10,172 bases of DNA from Oscillospiraceae bacterium (GCA_016296045.1 JAEDKB010000040.1:1-10172); one strand, 5' to 3'. Counted from the first letter of the stretch, positions 1-6,926 are shown. A program made the numbers and translations. Notes: generated by a model not told the origin, from the letters alone.

Positions 1-557
1 ACGCCCTGCTCAATCAGCAGCAGCGCGGCCTCTGCGGCAGCCTCAAAGGTCGGTGCAAGAAGCTTTTCTTCCTCCTTCGTGAAGTTGGAAAGCACCCAGT
101 CTGCCAGATCGTAGTCGGGATGCGGCTTTGCACCCACGCCGATTTTGACGCGGGGAAAGCTCTGACTGATCAGGCCGCCGATGATGGATTTGATGCCGTT
201 GTGTCCGCCGGCAGAGCCTTCGGCGCGCACACGCAGCCGTCCGACATCAAGCGAAATATCATCAAACAGCACAACCACGCGCTCCGGCGGCAGCTTGAAA
301 TAGTGCGCGGCCTCCATCACGGACAGGCCGGAGTTGTTCATAAAGGTCTGCGGCTTGAGCAGAATCAGCTTTTTTCCCTGAAAATTCGCCTGTGCGTACA
401 GACCGCGGAATTTTGCGCGGTCAATCTTCACGCCGAGGCGCTTTGCCAGCAGATCGACCGTCCGGAAGCCGACATTGTGGCGTGTTCTGGCATAATTGTC
501 GCCGGGATTGCCGAGACCGACGATCAGCCAATCGCAGGCGGGCTTACGCAGCAGCAT
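1..557 (-). CDS. pth: Peptidyl-tRNA hydrolase (3' end cut by window edge)
   Basis: Pth cleaves the ester bond of peptidyl-tRNAs that drop off the ribosome, freeing tRNA for reuse in the cytoplasm. The frame translates as a typical Pth: the LIVGLGNPG strand near residues 11-19, NYARTRHNVGF with the catalytic His at about 27, the KPQTFMNNSG motif at 68-77, the FDDISLD segment (acidic catalytic partner at about 99) and GSAGGHNGIKSI at 114-125 with the substrate-binding Asn. About 185 codons lie inside the window. The family is usually near 190-200 residues, so only a short C-terminal tail is missing. The ATG at 557-555 shares one base with the TGA of prs (TGATG), and no separate Shine-Dalgarno site is obvious, so translation is probably coupled to prs. 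The order glmU-prs-pth matches the Bacillus arrangement. Confidence 0.96.
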   Translation of the reverse strand, partial: MLLRKPACDWLIVGLGNPGDNYARTRHNVGFRTVDLLAKRLGVKIDRAKFRGLYAQANFQGKKLILLKPQTFMNNSGLSVMEAAHYFKLPPERVVVLFDDISLDVGRLRVRAEGSAGGHNGIKSIIGGLISQSFPRVKIGVGAKPHPDYDLADWVLSNFTKEEEKLLAPTFEAAAEAALLLIEQG

Positions 558-1522
558 CAGAACAGACTGGAGATGGATGTCTCGTTGTAGATGCGCGTAA
601 TGGCCTTTGCGAACATGGGCGAGGCATCGAGCTGGCGGATTTTGTGACCGACGTAATCTTCGGGCATCGGAATGGTATTCAGAACGACCAGCTCCTCGAT
701 GCAGCTTTCCTCGATGCGCTGGCAGGCGTTGCCGGACAGAACGCCGTGGCTGGCGCAGGCATAGACGGCCTTCGCGCCGCCGATATCCTTGATTGCCTGA
801 GCGGCGTTGCACAAGGAGCCTGCGGTATCTACGATATCGTCAAACAAAATACAGGTTTTGCCCTTGACATCTCCGATGACGTTCATGACCTCGCACATAT
901 TGGCGCGCTGACGGCGCTTATCGACGATGGCCAGACCCATATGGACCTTGGCGGCGAAGGCACGGGAACGTGCGACGGAGCCGACATCGGGCGATACGAT
1001 GATAAATTCGTCCTGATCGTAGAGCGTCTCGTCGAATTTCGAGAGGTAGTAGCGGGAGAAAAGCGGATTGCCGACCAGATGATCCACGGGGATATCGAAA
1101 AAGCCCTGAATCTGTGCGGCGTGGAGATCCATGGTCAGAACGCGGTCAGCGCCTGCGGAGGTGATGAGGTTTGCCACGAGCTTTGCGGAAATGGGGTCAC
1201 GACCCTTGACCTTGCGATCCTGACGGGCATAGCCGAAGTAGGGAATGACCGCGGTGATTCGGCCGGCGGAGGCGCGGCGGAAGGCGTCGATCATGATGAG
1301 AAGCTCCATCAGGTTGTTGTTGATGGGCTTGCAGGTAGACTGAATCACAAAGACATCGCAGCCGCGAACGGTTTCGTTGATGGAGACGGAAACCTCGCCG
1401 TCGGCAAAGGTGGTCACGGTGCTGTCGCCAAGCTCCAGACCAAGCTCCGTGCAGATGCCGCGGGCAAAGGGGACGTTGGAATTGGCGGTAAAGACCTTGA
1501 TTTCTTTTCCGTGAGCGATCAT
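557..1522 (-). CDS. prs: Ribose-phosphate pyrophosphokinase (PRPP synthetase)
   Basis: This class I PRPP synthetase transfers pyrophosphate from ATP to ribose 5-phosphate. PRPP feeds purine, pyrimidine, histidine, tryptophan and NAD synthesis. The 321-residue protein has the usual family length. Visible motifs are FADGEVSVSINETVRG near 39-54, the flexible catalytic loop PYFGYARQDRKVKGRDP near 94-110, the metal and substrate segment MDLHAAQIQGFFDIPVDHL at 131-149, and the PRPP-binding loop FDDIVDTAGS at 227-236. The C-terminus ends in the conserved SISSLF. The canonical loop reads DDMIDTAGT, so the I-for-M, V-for-I and S-for-T changes are conservative. The ATG at 1522 follows an AGAGAGGT ribosome-binding site. 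The gene lies 166 bases downstream of the glmU-like gene and is translationally coupled to pth. Confidence 0.97.
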   Translation of the reverse strand: MIAHGKEIKVFTANSNVPFARGICTELGLELGDSTVTTFADGEVSVSINETVRGCDVFVIQSTCKPINNNLMELLIMIDAFRRASAGRITAVIPYFGYARQDRKVKGRDPISAKLVANLITSAGADRVLTMDLHAAQIQGFFDIPVDHLVGNPLFSRYYLSKFDETLYDQDEFIIVSPDVGSVARSRAFAAKVHMGLAIVDKRRQRANMCEVMNVIGDVKGKTCILFDDIVDTAGSLCNAAQAIKDIGGAKAVYACASHGVLSGNACQRIEESCIEELVVLNTIPMPEDYVGHKIRQLDASPMFAKAITRIYNETSISSLF

Positions 1523-1580
1523 TTAGAGTACCTCTCTGTATTTCCGAGCTTTTACGCTCTGTAATGATGAAATTTCTGTT

Positions 1581-1642
1581 CTGCGCCGAGCTGCCGGTAA
1601 AAGACGGAGGCGCAGGAAAGAAGCGGACGGCTGCCGCAGCTC
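1581..1642 (-). promoter_or_regulatory. Two interleaved inverted repeats in the leader upstream of prs
   Basis: Two perfect 7-bp inverted repeats interleave in the 166-base gap between the glmU-like gene and prs. CTGCGCC at 1581-1587 pairs with GGCGCAG at 1609-1615, and GAGCTGC at 1588-1594 pairs with GCAGCTC at 1636-1642. The arms cross, so an RNA could form either hairpin or an H-type pseudoknot. No U-tract follows closely, so this is not a standard terminator. I do not recognise a known riboswitch. A regulatory or processing role for prs is inference only. Confidence 0.3.
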
Positions 1643-1688
1643 AAAACCCCGCCTGAAGCGGTTCAAAGGAGAAAAGGTTTTGGAACGG

Positions 1689-2861
1689 TCAGTCCTGCTT
1701 TTTGTGTTTTGCCGCCCAGTCTTTTTTGTTGGACTGGCGCGAACGGGCAATGCCGAGTGCGTTTTCGGGAACGTCCTCGGTAATGACGCTTCCGGCGGCG
1801 ATGTAGGCACCCGCGCCAACCGTTACGGGAGCGACCAGCGCGGTATGACAGCCGACAAAAGCGTTGTCTTTAATGGTGGTTTTGTGCTTGCTGACGCGGT
1901 CAAAGTTGACGGTGGCGGTGCCGCTGCCGAGATTGCAGCCGCTGCCGATTTCCGCGTCGCCGATATAGGATAAATGGGAAGCCATGGTCTTTTCTTGAAT
2001 TTTGGCGTTTTTGACCTCGACAAAATTGCCGATGCGCACGCCGCGTCCGATCTCACAGCCGTCGCGGATATGCGCGTAAGGGCCGATGAGGGAATCTGCG
2101 GCAATTTTTGAACCGGAAACCATGGAATTGTGGACCTTGACATTTTCGCCGATCTCCGAATCCTCGATCACGCTCCACGGGCCGATTACGGAATCGGCGC
2201 GGACAATCGTTTTGCCGCGCAGAACACAGCCGGGCAGCAGCTTTACACCCGATTCAAAGCGAACGCCGGGAGAGATATAGCAGTTGTCCGGATCAAAAAT
2301 CTCCACGCCCAGCTTCATCAGGCGCAAGGCGCGGTCTCTGCGGAGCATGATTGCCATGTCCAGTGCCGCTGCGGGGGAATCTACCATAAAATATCCATCA
2401 TAATCGCTCAAAACAGCGCAATTATCTTTCAGGAAACGAGAAAATACGAAATTTTCATCCAGCGAATCCATCAAAAGCTCGCGGTCGGCGCGGAAGACGT
2501 TTGCCGCAACCGGCGTTCCGGAACGTCTGGCGAGCATCGGCGCATAGATCACCGGACCTGCAACCACGGTAATGTCGGTTTCGTCGGTATCGGTGGTGGA
2601 GAGAAAAACGTGCAGAAGGTCTGCCGGATTGCTGTCCATGGTGGTCATGACCTCCGCGTGAGCGGGCAGACAGCGGCAGGCCTGCTCGACATATTTGTCG
2701 TGGCAGACAAGGAAAAAACGACCGATGCCGTCGTGATAGAGCGAATCCGTCAGCCATGCCAGAAGCGGCGCACCGAGTACGTTTTGTAACAGCAGCGGCT
2801 GAGGCAAACCGGTTTTTGCGGTGTCATCCGGCACGAAAATAACAGCGGACAGTCCAAGCAT
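1689..2861 (-). CDS. glmU: GlmU-like protein: intact acetyltransferase half, degenerate uridylyltransferase half
   Basis: Normal GlmU acetylates glucosamine-1-phosphate and then uridylylates it to UDP-GlcNAc. The C-terminal left-handed beta-helix is clear from about residue 190 to 375: hexapeptide repeats, GNFVEVKNAKI near 278-288, ASHLSYIGDAEIG with the catalytic His at 296, VNFD near 318-321 (Tyr replaced by Phe), KHKT, LVAPVTVG, and IARSRQ with the acetyl-CoA-site Arg. The N-terminal half is short and altered. The AGxGTRM...K nucleotide-binding signature is absent, replaced by VIFVPDDTAKTGLP. The metal-binding Asp of the GDVPL motif is Pro in VVAGPVIYAP. The VNxR Asn motif is lost near 161-170. 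Total length is 390 residues against roughly 450-460. I chose the ATG at 2861 (AAAGG 10 bases upstream) over a TTG at 2897, because the promoter -10 box leaves almost no leader for the latter. It may supply only the acetyltransferase step. Confidence 0.9.
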   Translation of the reverse strand: MLGLSAVIFVPDDTAKTGLPQPLLLQNVLGAPLLAWLTDSLYHDGIGRFFLVCHDKYVEQACRCLPAHAEVMTTMDSNPADLLHVFLSTTDTDETDITVVAGPVIYAPMLARRSGTPVAANVFRADRELLMDSLDENFVFSRFLKDNCAVLSDYDGYFMVDSPAAALDMAIMLRRDRALRLMKLGVEIFDPDNCYISPGVRFESGVKLLPGCVLRGKTIVRADSVIGPWSVIEDSEIGENVKVHNSMVSGSKIAADSLIGPYAHIRDGCEIGRGVRIGNFVEVKNAKIQEKTMASHLSYIGDAEIGSGCNLGSGTATVNFDRVSKHKTTIKDNAFVGCHTALVAPVTVGAGAYIAAGSVITEDVPENALGIARSRQSNKKDWAAKHKKQD

Positions 2862-2912
2862 ACAGGCACGACCTTTCGGAAAAATCTGGAATCGCAACTT
2901 CCTCCGTTACTT

Positions 2913-2941
2913 ATTATATCAGAATTATTTCGATTCGTCCA
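2913..2941 (-). promoter_or_regulatory. Sigma-A-like promoter of the glmU-like gene
   Basis: On the minus strand, TGGACG (2941-2936) is followed after 17 bases by a perfect TATAAT (2918-2913). Transcription would start near 2906, giving a leader of roughly 45 bases before the ATG at 2861 and almost none before the alternative TTG at 2897. The -35 box matches consensus at four of six positions. Confidence 0.65.
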
Positions 2942-3062
2942 CCGAATTTATACAAGAAAGGGAATTATTATATAAATAGCCACAAAGGACGCGAAATCGG
3001 ACAGATGATTTTGGTTCTATTGAACCGCTTTGCCGCATAAGCTTGAAAAAGGAGATGATACC

Positions 3063-4067
3063 ATGCAAAGGAAGGATCAGTTTCTTTTGACGCTCCGATG
3101 GGTCTGTTTTGCCGTTTTGCTCACGGCGGTGGTGTTCCGTCTGGCGGACGGAATGGACTGGCAATCGGTTCAAGCGTCGCTGTTTTCGGCGGAGAAAACC
3201 AAGACGGTATCGCCTCAGAATGACCGCTCGCTGTCTGATTCGGCGCAGCAGATCGGACAGGCAGAGGAAACGGAGCCGTTTCCTACCATGTATTATACGC
3301 CTCCGACGCAGTCAAATACAACCGACGAGCCGGATGTTTCTCTGGTTTCCGTTCGGAATCCGACGGGAGCGGAGCTGGATCTGGAGGCGCTGATGTCGCA
3401 GCCGGTCGAGATGGATCCGGAGGCGGACGGGCCGCTGGTTCTGATTGTTCATACCCATGCGACGGAGGCATATACGCCCTCCGAGGGAGAGCAGTACGAG
3501 GCAGACGGTGCGTATCGAACGCTGGATACGGAGCACAATGTCGTGCGGGTCGGGCAGGCGATGGCGGATCGTTTGAACGAAAACGGCATCCGAACGATCC
3601 ACGATACCACGCTGAACGATGTGCCGGGCTACAATGACGCCTACGAACGGATGGCAGGTGTGATTTCCGGATATCTGGAGGCATATCCGAGCATCCGGAT
3701 GGTGATCGATCTGCATCGGGACTCCATTGAAACGGACGACGGCGGAGAGCTGGCGCTTTCCGTGGAGGTGGACGGGCAGCAGGCGGCGCAGCTATTATTT
3801 GTTATGGGCACAGATATTGCCGGGATGGAGCATCCGAACTGGCGGTGCAATCTGGGCTTTGCGCTGCAGCTTCAGGCGTATTGCCAGACCTGTGCGCCGG
3901 GGCTGTTTCGGGAGCTTTCTCTGCGGACGCAGCGGTATAACGAGCATCTGACGCCGTATTCCGTGCTTTTGGAGGTCGGCGCGGCGGGAAATACGCTGCC
4001 CGAGGCGATCTACAGCGCACAATATTTTGCAGACCGCCTGACGGAGCTTTTGAAAGATGTGCCATAA
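3063..4067 (+). CDS. spoIIP: Stage II sporulation protein P (peptidoglycan amidase/endopeptidase)
   Basis: SpoIIP is a zinc-dependent peptidoglycan hydrolase. With SpoIID and SpoIIM it thins septal wall and drives engulfment of the forespore. The protein is 334 residues long. Residues 9-26 form one membrane-anchoring segment, followed by a low-complexity linker to about 120. The catalytic domain then shows IVHTHATEAY (His130, Glu135), YRTLDTEHNVVRVG (151-164), HDTTLNDVPGYNDAYER (180-196), VIDLHRDS (214-221, His218) and LLEVGAAGNT (302-311, Glu304), the expected metal and catalytic residues of the amidase_3-like SpoIIP domain. The ATG at 3063 has AAGGAG 8 bases upstream; an in-frame TTG at 3030 lies before that site and is not used. 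The gene stands alone, divergent from glmU and convergent with the aminotransferase gene. Expression under sigma-E is known for the family, but I could not find a convincing sigma-E promoter. Confidence 0.95.
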   Translation: MQRKDQFLLTLRWVCFAVLLTAVVFRLADGMDWQSVQASLFSAEKTKTVSPQNDRSLSDSAQQIGQAEETEPFPTMYYTPPTQSNTTDEPDVSLVSVRNPTGAELDLEALMSQPVEMDPEADGPLVLIVHTHATEAYTPSEGEQYEADGAYRTLDTEHNVVRVGQAMADRLNENGIRTIHDTTLNDVPGYNDAYERMAGVISGYLEAYPSIRMVIDLHRDSIETDDGGELALSVEVDGQQAAQLLFVMGTDIAGMEHPNWRCNLGFALQLQAYCQTCAPGLFRELSLRTQRYNEHLTPYSVLLEVGAAGNTLPEAIYSAQYFADRLTELLKDVP

Positions 4068-4099
4068 GATGTAAAACCAACCAAGAACAGAATTCCTTT

Positions 4100-4206
4100 C
4101 TATGTCATCCTGAGCGAATCTGTGTCATCCTGAGCGAAAGCGAAGGATCCTCGCATTTTCGATATGAAAAAGATTCTTCGTCACTTCGTTCCTCAGAATG
4201 ACATAG
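4100..4206. repeat. MITE/REP-like palindromic intergenic repeat with a duplicated left end
   Basis: The ends are inverted: CTATGTCATCCTGAG at 4100-4114 against CTCAGAATGACATAG at 4192-4206, one mismatch. Inside, GCGAAGGATCCTCG faces AGATTCTTCG, so the unit can fold into a long imperfect hairpin. The left end is doubled: TGTCATCCTGAGCGAA occurs at 4103-4118 and again at 4123-4138, a 20-base period. The outer copy matches the right end better at its tip. No ORF is present. I recognise this GTCATCCTGAGCGAAGCGAAGGAT-type sequence as resembling short dispersed repeats in many bacterial genomes. That family assignment is from memory and unverified. Confidence 0.75.
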
Positions 4207-4257
4207 ACGGACATGTCCCAGAAAAAATTCAAGATTTCTATCAGGTATTAGTATAAA

Positions 4258-4292
4258 GACAGCCGTTTAAGAAAAAATCTTAGACGGCTGTC
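4258..4292 (-). terminator. Hairpin terminator between convergent genes
   Basis: A 15-bp stem (GACAGCCGTTTAAGA with TCTTAGACGGCTGTC, a single G-T wobble) encloses an A5 loop. Read on the minus strand the hairpin is followed by CTTTATAC, a short U-rich tail, so it best fits the end of the aminotransferase operon, whose stop is at 4321. A T7 run also lies between that stop and the hairpin on the same strand. On the plus strand the following sequence is not U-rich, but the strong stem could still limit spoIIP read-through. Confidence 0.8.
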
Positions 4293-4320
4293 ATAATCAA
4301 TCAAAAAAAGTCAGAATCGT

Positions 4321-5595
4321 TCAAACGCCCAATTTTTCCAGCGCGGCAATTTTCAGGCAGACGCACAGAATCTCCATGGCGAGCTTCAGCTCCGAAACCG
4401 GAGGAAGGGTTGGCGCGATGCGGATATTGCTGTCGAGCGGATCGATGCCCAACGGATAGGTCGCACCGGCACCGGTCAGGGTGACGCCTGCCTGCTTCAT
4501 CAGCGAAACAACGCGCTTTGCCGTTCCGGGCATCGCGTCGAGGGAGACGAAATAGCCGCCCTTCGGTTTTGTCCAGCTTGCAATGCCGAGCGGTGCGATC
4601 TCGGCTTCCAGCGCGTCAAGAACGGCGGAGAATTTCGGTGCGAGGATCTGCGCGTGGCGCTTCATCAGCGCAAGTGTCGTGTCCTTATCCTTCAGGAAAC
4701 GGACATGGCGGAGCTGGTTCAGCTTATCGTAGCTGATGATCTCGACCGTCAGCAGAGATTCCATATATTTCTGGTTGTCGATGCTGGCAGCCATAACGCC
4801 GACACCGGCACCCGGGAAGGTGACCTTGGAGGTGGAGGCGAACTCGTATACCATGTCGGGCGAGCCGGCTTCACGGCAGAGGGTCAGGATATCGCGGAAC
4901 GGAATAAAATCGCAGAACACGTCGTGGATGCAGTAGGCGTTGTCCCACATCAGGGCGAAGTCGGGCGCGGCGGGCTTCAGGCGGGCAATGCGGTCGATGA
5001 CCTCATCGGAGTAGATGATGCCGCCGGGGTTGGAGTATTTCGGAACGCACCACATACCCTTGACGGCGGGGTCACGGACAAGCGCCTCGACCTTGTCCAT
5101 ATCCGGACCGTTTTCGTCCATGGCAACGGGGATCATCTCCATGCCGAAGGACTGCGAAATCTTAAAGTGGCGGTCATAGCCCGGAACGGGGCAGAGAAAT
5201 TTTACGGTCGGTTCCTTGCTCCACGGACGTTCGGAATGAAGCAGACCGTGGGTATAGGCCTTGGAAATCAGATCATACATCAGGTTCAGGCTGGCGTTGC
5301 CGCCGACAAGGATTTCTTCGGGCTTTGTGCCCAGAATTTCCGCAAACAGGCGTTTTGCCGACGGAATTCCGGTCAGATTGCCGTAGTTACGCACGTCGAT
5401 GCCGTCGTCCACGCAGTCGTCCGCCGAGGAGACCACGGTCAGCAGATCGCTGACCAGATCGAGCTGATCTTTTCCGGGCTTGCCGCGTGCCATATTCAGA
5501 TTCAGACCGCGGCTGTGAAAGTCCTGATATATTTTTTGCAGCTTTGCAAGCTCATCGCGCCGCTCCTGCAGCGTCAGTTCAGAATATGCTTTCAT
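4321..5595 (-). CDS. PLP-dependent aspartate aminotransferase of the PF12897 (AspT) type
   Basis: This is a fold-type I pyridoxal-phosphate aminotransferase, most likely moving the amino group of aspartate to 2-oxoglutarate in the cytoplasm. Visible features are MARGKPGKDQLDL near 35-47, NYGNLTGIPSAKRLFAEILG at 70-89, VGGNASLNLMYDL at 97-109, PKYSNPGG at 185-192 (cofactor-ring Asn), MWDNAY at 216-221 (Asp contacting the pyridine nitrogen), EFASTSKVTFPGAGVG at 251-266 with Lys257 as the Schiff-base lysine, and NIRIAP at 390-395 (substrate carboxylate Arg). The length of 424 residues suits this group rather than the classical AspC family. The ATG at 5595 has GGAGG 7 bases upstream; a longer upstream frame carries no homology. 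It is the last gene of the operon, 28 bases after the lipoprotein gene. Substrate specificity (Asp versus Ala or others) is inferred from the family. Confidence 0.9.
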   Translation of the reverse strand: MKAYSELTLQERRDELAKLQKIYQDFHSRGLNLNMARGKPGKDQLDLVSDLLTVVSSADDCVDDGIDVRNYGNLTGIPSAKRLFAEILGTKPEEILVGGNASLNLMYDLISKAYTHGLLHSERPWSKEPTVKFLCPVPGYDRHFKISQSFGMEMIPVAMDENGPDMDKVEALVRDPAVKGMWCVPKYSNPGGIIYSDEVIDRIARLKPAAPDFALMWDNAYCIHDVFCDFIPFRDILTLCREAGSPDMVYEFASTSKVTFPGAGVGVMAASIDNQKYMESLLTVEIISYDKLNQLRHVRFLKDKDTTLALMKRHAQILAPKFSAVLDALEAEIAPLGIASWTKPKGGYFVSLDAMPGTAKRVVSLMKQAGVTLTGAGATYPLGIDPLDSNIRIAPTLPPVSELKLAMEILCVCLKIAALEKLGV

Positions 5596-5623
5596 GGGAA
5601 AACCTCCGAAAAATAATATGGTT

Positions 5624-6031
5624 TCAGGATGTTCTGAGATAGTGTGCCTCGCCCTCCGCATCCGATAAAATCAGTTCGCGTCCGTCAATACAGAAGGTGT
5701 AAGTAACCTTAAAAGGGGTTGTTCCTGCTGTGATATCGCAGATGATCTGATCGTTGTCCACATAGTAGGTGCCGTAGATCGTGCCGGAATCGCTGCCCTG
5801 ATAGGTGCCGCTGACGGTCAGATCGCCGTTTTCATAAAAGGTGATCGTTTCGGTGAGCATGAGCTGACCTTCACTGGCGCTGACCCAGACGCCGGGCAGA
5901 TCCTGCGGCACGGAAAACACGGTTTCGGGCGGAGCGGAGGACTCTTCAAGCGATTCGCTCGGAGCAGCCTCGGAGCAGCCGACCGCCGTAAGAAGACCCA
6001 GAATCAATATCAGACAGAGCCATCGTTTCAT
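5624..6031 (-). CDS. Small putative lipoprotein, beta-rich domain, function unknown
   Basis: The 135-residue product begins with a Lys-Arg charged end, a hydrophobic stretch (about 4-16) and a lipobox ending AVGC with Cys19, so it should be lipidated and held on the outer face of the membrane. A Ser/Glu/Pro-rich linker (20-45) leads to a compact domain, LPGVWVSASEG...ITFYENGDLTVSGTYQG...IYGTYYVDNDQIICDI. The alternating strands and GxW start resemble small lipocalin-like or DUF5640-like barrels, but I cannot assign a family. The ATG at 6031 has GGAGG 7 bases upstream and overlaps the thioesterase stop by four bases (ATGA). A longer upstream reading frame overlaps the thioesterase gene and is not credible. 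Co-transcription with an acyl-ACP thioesterase and an aminotransferase gives no clear functional hint. Confidence 0.8.
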   Translation of the reverse strand: MKRWLCLILILGLLTAVGCSEAAPSESLEESSAPPETVFSVPQDLPGVWVSASEGQLMLTETITFYENGDLTVSGTYQGSDSGTIYGTYYVDNDQIICDITAGTTPFKVTYTFCIDGRELILSDAEGEAHYLRTS

Positions 6032-6708
6032 TGGGAAACCTCCTTCCAAAACCGCGCACGGAAGCTCTCCTCGCCGTTTTCCTTCACGCCGCGCACAAAA
6101 AAGCTGTCGCAATCGGCACTTTCCAGACGCAGCGTTTCTCCGACAAAGCATTCGCGGTCAAACATAATCTCCAATCCGGTGCAGCCGGCGGGAGCAAGCG
6201 CCTCGGCATGGCGGATATAGTGCACATTGTTCAGGTGACCGTTGCTGTCGATCTGGTCGGGCGTGACCGTCCACAAGGCGGCGGGAGCGGTCTGCGGCAG
6301 GATCAGTCTGCGAAGCTGACTCGTGCGTTCCGGCTGAGGAAACGGGCCGTTCTGAAGCTCCGGCACGGTGTTCATCGGGGCGAGTCTGCGCTCTGCCGCG
6401 TGGACAAGCACCCAGGTCTGTACGGCGCTGCCGAATTCGCCCTTCTCGTCGCTGAGGAGAAAATCGCGGTTGCTTGCCACGGAGGACGGCTTTCGCAGGA
6501 AGGTCTGTACGGTAAATTCCCCCTCCGGAAAGCGCTTCACCGTCAGGCGCATACGCATGAGCATCCACAAAACGCCGTAGCGCGAAAGCATACGATCGTG
6601 GTCGATTTGCAAATCAATACTGTGCAAAATTGCAGCACGTTCCAGTGCAGCCGTCATATCGGAAAGAGAATGTGCGCTCTGACAGCGCAGGTCAAGCCGT
6701 TCCTGCAA
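6028..6708 (-). CDS. Acyl-ACP thioesterase (PF01643 family)
   Basis: The enzyme hydrolyses acyl-ACP thioesters, releasing free fatty acids from the fatty-acid synthesis cycle. The roughly 226-residue protein fits two hotdog domains. The first (to about 115) contains ALERAAILHSIDLQ, the LWMLMRMRLTVKRFPEGE helix-strand segment, and SSVASNRDFLLSDEKGEFGSAVQTWVLV. The second contains TPDQIDSNGHLNNVHYIRHAEAL (149-171), the family's Asn/His active-site signature (DxNGHxNN). Start choice: TTG at 6708 has GGAGG 8 bases upstream and leaves a leader of about 23 bases from the predicted promoter. An in-frame TTG at 6723 would have almost no leader. Both are non-ATG. It is the first gene of the operon and overlaps the lipoprotein start by four bases. 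Bacterial members of this family are poorly characterised physiologically; chain-length preference cannot be read from sequence. Confidence 0.88.
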   Translation of the reverse strand: MQERLDLRCQSAHSLSDMTAALERAAILHSIDLQIDHDRMLSRYGVLWMLMRMRLTVKRFPEGEFTVQTFLRKPSSVASNRDFLLSDEKGEFGSAVQTWVLVHAAERRLAPMNTVPELQNGPFPQPERTSQLRRLILPQTAPAALWTVTPDQIDSNGHLNNVHYIRHAEALAPAGCTGLEIMFDRECFVGETLRLESADCDSFFVRGVKENGEESFRARFWKEVSQ

Positions 6709-6737
6709 GTTTTTCGCCTCCAAAATGCATTTTTCCT

Positions 6738-6766
6738 ATTCTACCACGGACATATGTCCGCGTCAA
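6738..6766 (-). promoter_or_regulatory. Near-consensus sigma-A promoter of the thioesterase operon
   Basis: Minus-strand TTGACG (6766-6761) and TAGAAT (6743-6738) are spaced by exactly 17 bases, each matching consensus at five of six positions. Transcription would begin near 6731, followed by the GGAGG at 6720-6716 and the TTG start at 6708. The spacer is almost filled by a perfect palindrome, described separately. Confidence 0.8.
6747..6760. promoter_or_regulatory. Perfect 14-bp palindrome, candidate repressor operator
   Basis: CGGACATATGTCCG is its own reverse complement and sits between the -35 and -10 boxes of the thioesterase promoter, directly abutting the -35. A protein bound here would block RNA polymerase. 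This is typical placement for a dimeric repressor such as a TetR- or MarR-type regulator. It does not resemble the FapR operator of Firmicutes lipid genes. The regulator is not encoded in the window, and the assignment is inference. Confidence 0.6.
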
Positions 6767-6895
6767 GGAGGCGAAGGAAGAAAAAATCGGAAAGGACGCA
6801 CTTCTTTCGCGCTGTCCGGAAGCACGGTCAGCGGAAAGCGTTTCGGCATTCGGCTTTGAAAGTTCCCGCCGAGGCATACGCTTCGCGGATTAAGA

Positions 6896-6926
6896 TGTAT
6901 AAAATTTTTCCTTTTCTGTCATACTA
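6896..6926 (+). promoter_or_regulatory. Sigma-G-like forespore promoter of the ger operon
   Basis: TGTATA (6896-6901) and CATACTA (6920-6926) are separated by 18 bases, close to the sigma-G consensus (TGAATA, 17-18, CATACTA). The -10 is a full match. Transcription would start about 6933, a few bases before the GGGGTG Shine-Dalgarno-like stretch and the gerA ATG at 6942, making a very short leader. Sigma-G control is established for gerA-type operons in Bacillus. Confidence 0.75.

Noticed and set aside
120..590. Plus-strand open frames of 156 and 390 codons across 120-1564
   Set aside because: They lie antisense to clearly recognisable pth and prs and show no family motifs; long antisense frames are common in this GC-rich codon usage.
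1546..1559. GAGC-GCTC hairpin just upstream of prs
   Set aside because: 4-bp stem, no U-tract; not supportable as a terminator or operator.
2949..2956. TATACAAG as a sigma-E -10 box for spoIIP
   Set aside because: Matches CATACAAT at six of eight positions, but no -35 box at the right distance, so not called.
3013..3026. GGTTC-TATT-GAACC mini hairpin upstream of spoIIP
   Set aside because: Only a 5-bp stem; expected by chance.
4654..5616. 320-codon plus-strand frame
   Set aside because: Antisense to the aminotransferase, whose motifs are unambiguous; no ribosome-binding site or homology seen.
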